A model generated the notes under the pieces. It ran no database searches. It was not told the DNA's origin and saw nothing but the letters and a program-made list of their open reading frames with translations. Made by a program: the position numbers and the translations under genes. Positions 56,105 to 64,000 of a DNA stretch of 64,000 nt are shown in pieces (position 1 is the stretch's first letter; the number at the start of each line of letters is the position of its first letter). Source of the stretch: Ahaetulla prasina (taxonomy: Eukaryota; Chordata; Lepidosauria; Squamata; Colubridae); the NCBI RefSeq assembly GCF_028640845.1, contig NC_080540.1, positions 49,024,561 to 49,088,560 on the forward strand, written 5' to 3'.

Positions 56105-56702
56105 GATAGTGCTTGATTAACAAGCATTTCTTTAACAATCATTTAAAGTTACAACAGCACTGAAAACAAGTGGCTTATGACCAATCCTCCCATGTACAAC
56201 TGTCAAAGCATCCCGACAGTCACATGATCAAAATTTGGCATGTATTTACAAACGTTGCAGCATCCTGGATGAGCCAAAATGGCACAGTGGTGTTAGAATG
56301 CAGTACTGCAGGCTACTTCTGCTGACTGCTAGTAGCCTGCAATTTGGCAGTTCGACTCTTAAGGTTGATTCAGCCTTCCCTCCTTCCGAGATCGGTAAAA
56401 GGAGGACCCAGATTGTTGTGGGCAATATGCTGACTCTAAAACCAGTTAGAGCGGGCTGTAAAAGCATTGTAAAGCGGTATATAAGTCTAAGTGCTATTGC
56501 TATCCTGGGGTCATGTTATCACTATTTGCAACCTTCCGAGCCAATGTCCAACAAGCAAAGTCAGTGGGGGAAGTCAGATTTCCTTAACAACCATGGCAAA
56601 AAAAAAAAAAAAAGTCATAAAATTGGGCACAGCTCAGTAACCCTCTTGCTTAGCAATGGAAATTTTGGTTCCAATTGTGGTTGGAAGTTGATGACCACCT
56701 AT
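56105..56702 (-). mobile_element. Pogo/Tigger-like MITE split by a SINE
   Basis: Reverse-orientation relative of 9605-9993: left end GATAGTGCTTGATTAACAAG, right end GTTGATGACCACCTATT, with TTACAACAGCACTGAAAACA and CACATGATCAAAATTTGGCA inside. Interrupted by the SINE at 56269-56501. Confidence 0.78.
56269..56501 (+). mobile_element. tRNA-derived SINE (233 bp), 7-bp TSD
   Basis: Inserted in the MITE; flanked by ATCCTGG (56262-56268 and 56502-56508). Head GAGCCAAAATGGCACAGTGG and ATGCAGTACTGCAG (A box), GGCAGTTCGACTCTT (B box), then GGACCCAGATTGTTG and GCAATATGCTGACTCT, ending AAGCGGTATATAAGTC and GTGCTATTGCT. The GCGGTATATAA end partly resembles the L2-like LINE tail. Confidence 0.9.
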
Positions 56703-58668
56703 TGTTTGCATTCCAAGCAGATTTACAGTAAATTGCAAGGAGAAAGAAAGAGGACATGGTGCAAATGTAGCTCTGTCAATTGATGTTAATTGTGATTTCA
56801 GTATTTGCAATTGGAGACTTACTTTCAGATAATCGTTTGGCGACATCTAGCTGAAAGGTTGGATGTTACATCTGATGTTACCTTTTCATTCATGAAAATT
56901 GTTGGATCCAGTAGGAGTTTCCATAAATAGAATGGAGAGAAAGGCATTATTCACATCTTCCAGTTACATTGGTTTATGCCGCATCCTATATTAATCTAGA
57001 ATATATTTGGAGGAGAGGTGCAGATGGAATGGGAAATCATCTAAAATTGCTTTTTGTGCGACCATTCACAGAAATAGCTATTGGATAAAATATCCGGTAA
57101 ATAAAAAGAGACATTTTTATACAATTCTGTATTTCCTATGCTTTTATACTATGAAAGTATATAATGTGTAAGAATACTTATATTGACTACTCTCACATTA
57201 CGGGATATAACTTCAAAAATATATGTTTGTGTGTTTATTCCACTGATTTATTATTAACTAAAGGGCTTCAATTTTCAGATGCTTATAGGAATTGTATTTG
57301 GTGAAAGATCAATGTGTCTTAACTTAAATTCAATTTCAGTAGGTGTTCTCCCTATTTTTCAAACTTTTTATATATTTTCTATGTAACACTTTGCCATCCA
57401 TATCCAAATATGTGTATCACTTATAGCAAATATCACTTCACTATATTGTTGATTTATAGAAATTGTTTGAATAATATTTCTATAAAGTTTAATTAAGCTG
57501 AATCATGCAGTAATACCAAGGAACAATAAAATAACTTATTTGCGTTGTCTTAAAGGCCCATCTTAATTCAATAACGTTCAATTATAAATAAATGCACTGC
57601 AAAAGAAAGTTCACAAACATTGTTTCTTTTTTCTCAAATAAAAATTGATCTAATCTCTTCTAGGTAAAATAAAAGGCGGATCAGAGGTAGTAAAAGCATG
57701 GTATTAATGGATTAGCTGGGTCACATTGAAAAATGTTTCCAAACAAACAGAGAGTTCTTTAGCTTTATTGGAGCAAATATCACAGCAGGCTTTTAGCCTA
57801 ACTTGACATGAGATTTAAACAGAAAACAACGGAGAAGTTAAATCTCCCCTCGTTCTTAGTATGATATGGATATTATACTAAGCGAGTGCATTAAAATGTC
57901 ATTAACTAAAGTTCAAGTTATATACTGGGGATCATAGAGATATTTCAAAGATGAAAATACATTGCCTTTAAATGATACGTGTTCATGCCTGGAAGCTGGG
58001 AACAGGTAATGAGCAGTAATGTCTGGTCAACATAATGTTTTATTCTGTGATTTCATATCTGTGTCACTTTTTTTTCTCCTGCTGACAAGATGAGCCACTA
58101 AGATGTGTTATCTCAACTTTGCAGCTTGAGTTGAATCATTTAAAAATAATAATAATAATAATAAATCTGTCTGTATTGCTCCATGGACAGCATTAGCCTG
58201 TGATGTTTTGTTTTTAAATGGGGAACTTCTCACTTATCTCTGGGCATAATGGCTGACATGAAATAGATGACACAATGTGTTACTTTTATTATTTCATCAA
58301 TATTTGTAGATATTTTGAAGAGGTTATTCACTTATGATATTTTTATTTGCTGAGCATATACTGTCCCTTGAACCAAACAGGGAAAAAACATTAGATATAT
58401 TGAAGGAAATGTTATTTTTAAATGTGTTATGTAATAGATCAATTATTTACTGAAATATATTGCAGATGGTTTTGATTAAACATTGGTGATTGATATATCA
58501 ATTTGAGTAATATCATTCAGCATATATAAAGAGATTTAAATGTTCTAAAGCAGCCAGTTCCATTTCTCTGTTTTGTTTTTGCTCTATTCTTTAAAATGAA
58601 GTAGATGTCGAAAACCAGTCGCAACACTTGATTTGTCAGAGTTGATCTTGGAAACCTAGCTGATATTT
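56703..58668. other. Repeat-poor intronic stretch
   Basis: The longest stretch without an identified TE after 53500. No exon. (AAT)n of seven units at 58145-58165. See the finding on a possible conserved non-coding segment. Confidence 0.45.
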
Positions 58669-58676
58669 GAGTAGAC

Positions 58677-58800
58677 TAGGGTTTCTCAAACTTGGTGACC
58701 AAGACATGAGGACTTCAACTCCCAGAATTCTCCAGCCAAGTATTGGCTAGGAATTCTGGGTGTTGAAGTCCACACATCTTAAAATTGCCAAGAAACCCTG
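58677..58800. mobile_element. Palindromic hAT MITE (124 bp), old copy
   Basis: TAGGGTTTCTCAAACTTGGT at the left pairs with TTGCCAAGAAACCCTG at the right; the centre has GACTTCAACTCCCAGAATTC and its complement. Flanks GAGTAGAC and GAGTAAAG match at 6 of 8. More diverged than the 27863 and 37992 copies. Confidence 0.8.
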
Positions 58801-58808
58801 GAGTAAAG

Positions 58809-59110
58809 AACAGAAAATTGTGGAAGAATTCATTGTCAAAATACTTCTTTATTATGCCTAGAAAATTATATGGGCATAGACATGAAGTCACTAGATGTCA
58901 GTTTCTTACCGTGGTTTATTCAGTAAAGTTCTTTTTTTTTTTGCCTTCGTTAAGCGTATGTCACTTACAGAAAGCCATTGATCTCTTCACCAAAAGGCCA
59001 CATCCATCAAAAGCAGCCAGAATTGAGTGAACGGGTGGCAGCTCCCAATACTTCACAGACTCTGTTCATTCTTTAAAATGTACAAGCCAGAATAATCCAG
59101 ATTAAGGCTC
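58809..59110. other. Intronic sequence, nothing recognised
   Basis: Short spacer before the GC-rich LINE start. Confidence 0.4.
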
Positions 59111-59132
59111 TGCGCATGCGCAAGATGGCGGC
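59111..59132 (+). promoter_or_regulatory. NRF1 palindrome plus YY1 site at the LINE 5' end
   Basis: TGCGCATGCGCA (59111-59122) is a perfect NRF1 consensus palindrome and overlaps CAAGATGGCGGC (59121-59132), the YY1 consensus. YY1 at the 5' end positions transcription start in human L1; a similar role here is inference. Confidence 0.7.
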
Positions 59133-60254
59133 TTGCTAGGTGATCGGAGCAGCCGACGGGATGTTCGGCGTGGGATGGCAGTGTCCAGGCGGCTGGCCGA
59201 GTTGCTTGCACCCCCCGGCCCGCTTTATCATCCTCTCGGCAGCCGTGGGAGAGGTCTGCGGGCCTTCTCGGTGCCACGGTTGCCGAGAACGAGGCCGGGT
59301 GGGTGAGGGCGAGTGGCGGATGGCGGCCATTTCCCTGGGCACGAGGTGAGGCCGCGGCTCGTCGGCTCATCGCTGATAGACGAGACCGCGGCTTGCTCTT
59401 CGACTACTGAGCACTGGGCTACCTTGGTACGTTCACCTCCTCCCAGCCTGGTTTTTTCGGGGCGAAGGGGATTGAGGGTTGTTTCCGGCTTTTCCACTGC
59501 CTCCCCTGTATGGGAGGTTCCTTGAGGACATTTTACCCCGCTCCTGCCGCGTTTGGGACCTGCGGCCTATCACATCATGCCGGCCTTCCTCAGAGGTGCC
59601 TGGCCCGGTTTCTAGGAAAGGCCTGGATCTGAGGAGCGGTCAGGCCTCTGGCCTATGGCCAGTCTCTGGACTAATTGGAGCGTGGGGCTTGACTGGAGGG
59701 ATCTTCAGCCTTGGACCATCTTAGCGGAGGGAACTGGCGCGGTGGATATTGGAGGTGTCCTGGCCTTTGTGGGCCCGCTTCTTCCATTATTATTAATGTG
59801 CACTGTCATCAGCACTTATATGGCCTTTTGGGATTCTTTGGCCAGGATTGTTCCTAGGAACTGTGGTGGAAGAGGCTTGGAGACGGATTTGAGATCTGCC
59901 GGGGGACGTATCCAAAAACAGCTATAGACATTGCTGGTGGTGATAGAAGACCCACCTACCTCGCTTCCTTATGGATTTTAGGACTGAGCTATTTTTCCAT
60001 CTTTTCCATCTTTAGCCTATTTGTCATCATGTGTCAACCACCATCGGATGATGGGCATCCATGTGAGGAACTATTGAATAATATCCTGCCATCCTGGACA
60101 ATTATCATCTCCCGTCGACTTCTATCTCCTAGCGAAGTGTTATTTTTACGATTTGTATACGCTATTCGGTACAGGAACTCTTGCGCCTGCGAGGTGCCCC
60201 CGCCTCGCAGGAATGGCCCGTTTTATTACCAAGGGCCGGCCTCAATGACGGGTC

Positions 60255-61511
60255 TTGGGACCCACAGAGGTGGCATGCGAAGAGGAAGAGCCTTTGGGGT
60301 TTTTAGATAGGGCATTTTTAAGGGGTGGGAGGGAAAGGGTGGGTGTTGGGGGAAACCCGTCGGGTGGGGGTCCAGTTCCTGCGCATGCTCGTGGCGGTAA
60401 GTCAATAGGTCCGAGGGTCACGGGGGGAGTCTGTGTTCCACTGGTTGAGGGTGGTTCTATTTGCACGGTATGGGGGAGGGGCAGATATGGCGGAAGTGGG
60501 GGCTCGGATCGTGTTAAGGGGGTGCGCGCTCGATGCTTGCAGCCGATCGCGCGCCCTGAGCCCTCAGACTTTTCCTGTTCCCCGGATGGTCAAGACCCTC
60601 AGAGCCCGGGCCTTCGGCTGATGTTGTGCAATGCACGGTCCGTGGCCAATAAGGCCCCCCTAATCTATGATCTTATTCAGGGGGGTGCCGCGGACTTTAT
60701 AGGCATTACGGAGACCTGGTTGGGCGCAGAAGGGGGCGTGCCCCTGGTGCAAATGTGCCCGCCGGGTTTTCGAGCATTCCATCAACCGAGGGCCCAGGGT
60801 AGGGGTGGAGGGGTGGCGGTTGTGATTAGAGAGAGTCTAGAGCCGAGGGAGACCACTGTACCTCAGATTGCCGGGTGTGAATTCCTCTTTGTGAGATGGG
60901 GTCATAGATGTCAGATGGGTTTGCTGGTCACGTACCTGGCTCCTTGCTACGTGACAGCTGCCCTGCCCGAGCTCCTGGAGGTGCTTGCTGGGGTGGCGGT
61001 TGAGACCCCCAGACTCTTAGTCATGGGGGACTTTAACTTGCCATCTTCCGGCTTGTCGTCGACAGCAGCTCAGGAGTTCACGGCTTCCATGACGGCCTTG
61101 GACCTGACTCAAGTAGTTGATGGCCCTACCCACACTGGGGGTGGTACACTGGACTTGATTTTTATCTCTGGTCAGTGGTCGAGAGATCTGGACTTGAAGG
61201 AAATAGTCATTGAACCTTTGTCATGGTCAGATCACTCTCTCCTTCGCCTGGACTTTCTGACCGCCATCCAACACCGCAGGGAGACGGAGCTGATGCGTTG
61301 GTTCCGTCCCAGGCGCCTGATGGACCCGGAGAGGTTCCGGACGGAGCTTGGGCCACTTCCTGAGGGTCTGGCTCACGGCACGTCTGAGGAACTTGTTGCG
61401 GCCTGGGAACGGGCCGCGGCGGGGGCCTTAGACCGTGTCGTGCCTTTGCGGCCTCTGACCCGGCGCAGGTCCCAACCGGCTCCTTGGTTCTCCGAGGAGC
61501 TGAGGGGATGA
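60255..61511 (+). pseudogene. L2-like LINE ORF, 5' part: endonuclease domain
   Basis: 418-aa frame. LMLCNARSVANKAPL (catalytic Asn), ITETWLGAEGG (Glu), VMGDFNLPSSG, SWSDHSLLRLDF (Asp-His) and RPRRLMDPERF are all present. It ends EELRG-stop because bases are missing near 61505-61520 compared with the intact copy at 49080-49100. The frame upstream of about 60610 may be untranslated. Confidence 0.93.
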
Positions 61512-61624
61512 AGCGCGGAGAAGGCGCCTAGAGAGTTCCTGGAGGTCTAGCCGTTCAGAGGCTGATCGGACACTAGTGAAGTCCTATAATAGGGCTTACC
61601 TAGTGGCATTGAGGAAGCGAGGCG

Positions 61625-63424
61625 TTGCTCGCCTCCTCCCTCATTGCGTTGGCAGATAACCGCCCAGCCGCCCTGTTTGGTGACTCGTTCCTCCTTCACC
61701 AGGGGCGGGATGACCCGTTGCAGGGACGTGCTGAGGAGTTTAACGGTTATCTATACGATAAAATCGTTCAGCTTCGGGACGGTTTGGACCAAAATTGCGG
61801 TAACTCAGGTGAGACGTCTGAGGGTGGTCTTGGTGACATTGTTTGGGATGAGTTTGACCCTGTGGCTCCCGAGGACATGGACAGGTTGTTGGGTAGGTTA
61901 AATGCCACCACGTGTTTACTGGACCCGTGCCCCTCCTGGCTGGTGCTGGCCACTCAGGAGGTGACACGAGGCTGGCTCCAGGTGATTACGAGTGCTTCTT
62001 TGGTGGAGGGTGTCTTTCCGGCCGCCTTGAAAGAGGCGGTGGTGAGGCCCCTCCTCAAGAAGCCTTCCCTGGACCCGACTGTTTTAGGTAATTATCGTCC
62101 GGTCTCCAACCTTCGCTTCGCGGCAAAGGTTGTAGAGAGTATGGTGGCATATCAGTTTCCCTTACACCTGGATGAAACTGTCTATCTAGACCCGTTCCAG
62201 TCCGGTTTCCGGCCCGGTTACAGCACGGAGACGGCTTTGGTCGCGTTGGTGGATGATCTCTGGAGGGCCAGGGATAGGGGTTGTTCCTCTGCCCTGGTCC
62301 TATTAGACCTCTCAGCAGCTTTCGATACCATCGACCATGGTATCCTGCTGCGCCAGTTGGGGGGATTGGGAGTGGGAGGCACCGTTTATCGGTGGTTCTC
62401 CTCCTATCTCTCCGATCGGTCGCAGACGGTGTTGACAGGGGGGCAGAGGTCGGCTCCGAGGCGCCTCACTTGTGGGGTGCCGCAGGGGTCGATTCTCTCG
62501 CCCCTTCTGTTCAACATCTATATGAAGCCGCTGGGTGAGATCATCAGTGGCTTCGGTGTGAGGTACCAGCTGTACGCGGATGACAGCCAGCTGTACTTTT
62601 CCACACCGGGCCACCCCAACGAAGCTATCGAAGTGCTGTCCCGATGTCTGGAAGCCGTACGGGTCTGGATGGGGAGAAACAGGCTCAAGCTCAATCCCTC
62701 CAAGACAGAGTGGCTGTGGATGCCGGCATCCCGGTACAGTCAGCTGAGTCCACGGCTGACTGTTGGAGGCGAGTCATTGGCCCCGATGGAGAGGGTGCGC
62801 AACTTAGGCGTCCTCCTGGATGAACGGCTGTCTCTGGAAGATCATTTGACGGCCGTCTCCAGGAGAGCGTTCTACCAGGTTCTCCTGGTGTGCCAGTTGC
62901 GCCCCTTTCTAGACCGGGATGCCCTATGCACGGTCACTCACGCCCTCGTGACGTCTCGCCTGGATTACTGCAATGCTCTCTACATGGGGCTCCCCTTGAA
63001 GGGCATCCGGAGGCTCCAGTTAATCCAGAATGCAGCTGCGCGGGTGATAGATGGAGCCCCTCGTGGCTCCCGCATAACACCTATCCTGCGCAGACTGCAC
63101 TGGCTACCTGTGGCCTTCCGGGTGCGCTTCAAGGTCTTGGTAACCACCTTTAAAGCGCTCCATGGCATAGGGCCGGGTTATTTACGGGACCGCCTACTGC
63201 TACCGAATACCTCTCACCGACCCGTGCGCTCTCACAGAGAGGGACTCCTCAGGGTGCCGTCAGCGAGGCAGTGTCGTCTGGCGGCGCCCAGGGGAAGGGC
63301 CTTCTCTGTGGGGGCTCCCACCCTCTGGAACGAACTACCCCCAGGACTTCGTCAACTTCCGGACCTCCGAACCTTCCGTCGCGAGCTTAAAACACACTTA
63401 TTCATCTGCGCAGGACTGGATTAG
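61625..63424 (+). pseudogene. L2-like LINE ORF, 3' part: reverse transcriptase domain
   Basis: 599-aa frame. GYLYDKIVQLRDGLDQN, NYRPVSNLRFAAKVVES, QSGFRPGYSTETALVALVDD, FDTIDHGILL, GVPQGSILSPLLFNIYM and YADDSQLYFS (both Asp present), then the L2-type C-terminal region to FICAGLD. Separated from the endonuclease frame by indels at about 61505-61625, including a short loss near 61680. Confidence 0.94.
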
Positions 63425-63559
63425 ATTTTAAATTTATTGGTTTTAAATGGGTTTTAAATGGGTTTTATTTTTTATATTGTTTTTAAACATTTGGCCTTTT
63501 AGAATAAGTTTTTTAATCGTTATTTTAATCTGTATTTATGTGTTTTTATTTGCCTGTGA

Positions 63560-63600
63560 ACCGCCCTGAGTCCTTCGGGAGATAGGGCGGTATATAAATA
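63560..63600 (+). other. LINE 3'-terminal hairpin with TTCG loop
   Basis: CCGCCCT and AGGGCGG form the outer stem, TCC/GGA the inner stem, with TTCG as the tetraloop. Seen in the other L2-like ends at 22205, 33345, 35023, 41738 (TTTG) and 51158. Confidence 0.8.
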
Positions 63601-63632
63601 CGATTAATAAAAATAAAATAATAAATAAAAAT

Positions 63633-64000
63633 CCAACAAAGCAGTTTATCTAAGTGGCACTGATGTGAACTGTCTCACCACCAGAGTCCAAGCTGGGATG
63701 ACTCTGATTTCTTTTCTCCACAAAGAATAATGCAAATTGCTCACAGTGAGCAACCAACTATTTCTATCCCTTCCCCACCCCCAATATCTTAATGGAGAAA
63801 TCTACACAATGCAGAAAAATAGTAGCAATAAGAATCACAAACTGCTAGTGCCATCACATTCCTTTCCGTATGTGTTCCTCATTGTGTGCCTGCTTACTCT
63901 CTTGTAACCCTCTTCTCCACTGAATGTAAATACAAACATTAATTTTCTTCTTACTAATTTTCCAACTCCAAGGTGAGCATTCCAACGGGTGAGGAGTAAG
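63633..64000. other. Intronic sequence, nothing recognised
   Basis: No exon or named repeat to the window end. Confidence 0.45.

Larger units (their letters stand above)
59111..63632 (+). mobile_element. L2-like LINE with long GC-rich 5' region (about 4.5 kb)
   Basis: The 5' region (59111-60254) is GC- and CpG-rich against an AT-rich background; its downstream part (60030-60254) is shared with the minus-strand copy at 42546-42760. The ORF is broken into two frames. The 3'UTR has the terminal hairpin (63560) and an AATAAAAATAAAA tail. Where the element begins between 59100 and 60000 is inferred from base composition and the promoter motifs. Confidence 0.85.

Noticed and set aside
56269..56370. 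tRNA gene
   Set aside because: Only A-box- and B-box-like motifs of a SINE head; no cloverleaf or acceptor stem is maintained and a SINE body follows.
59479..59927. GC-rich frames at 59479-59724 and 59655-59927 as a first exon of a host gene
   Set aside because: No splice donor with coding support, and the block leads into a LINE with which its downstream part is shared; a LINE 5' region is the simpler reading.

Overview
This window is vertebrate, and almost certainly from a snake. It is intronic DNA of a very large gene, and most of it is transposable elements of many ages. The snake assignment rests on several features. There is a CR1 tail running into an (ATTCT)n microsatellite at 2741-2988. 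There are Sauria-type tRNA SINEs with a Bov-B-like tail, and a Bov-B remnant. There are long GATA/GACA (Bkm-type) arrays, and several L2-like LINEs ending in the squamate-type 3' hairpin and AATAAATA tail. No bacterial or phage features are present.

The one host coding feature I can support is a 96-bp exon at 31004-31099 on the + strand. It has clean AG/GT splice sites and phase 1-1, and matches the start of the second Ig domain of contactin-4 (CNTN4, a neuronal GPI-anchored adhesion protein). I see no other exon, so the flanking introns are at least about 31 kb and 33 kb within this window.

Layout. 1-5250: an L2 fragment, microsatellites, a minus-strand CR1/Rex1-like LINE, a CR1 tail and a 406-bp hAT element. 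5253-7302: a 5'-truncated Gypsy retrotransposon (RNase H, integrase, 3' LTR). 7509-13104: hAT and pogo-like MITEs, a CR1 3' end, and two solo LTRs with perfect 5-bp target-site duplications. 13307-19650: a full-length minus-strand L1 with a 19-bp target-site duplication and an internal tandem duplication. 19700-30900: SINEs, a Bov-B remnant, a nested hAT, a GATA array, a palindromic hAT MITE and an L2 fragment. 31004-31099: the CNTN4 exon. 31780-35131: a 1676-bp tandem duplication. 35541-46006: a CR1/Rex1-like LINE and a 3.1-kb direct duplication flanking a rearranged pair of opposed L2 pieces. 46011-46850: a perfect hairpin, an L1 3'UTR insertion and a GATA/GACA array. 47852-51226: an L2-like LINE with one uninterrupted 1018-aa endonuclease/RT reading frame. 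51297-53499: a SINE split by a solo LTR, then another LTR. 56105-58808: a MITE split by a SINE, a repeat-poor stretch and a hAT MITE. 59111-63632: an L2-like LINE with a long GC-rich 5' region that begins with an NRF1-YY1 motif pair.

The TEs form an interdependent community. The L2-like LINEs supply an endonuclease/RT that could recognise the hairpin tail; one SINE family carries a partly similar tail. L1 and Bov-B machinery explain the long target-site duplications and the Sauria SINE tail. Nested insertions and target-site duplications give relative ages. I found no undescribed multi-gene system. The most unusual material is the intact LINE, the related LTRs with an open frame in U3, the structural duplications and the long palindromes. 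Several near-identical copies differ mainly by single-base losses in short homopolymers, so part of the duplication and frameshift signal may be assembly error.
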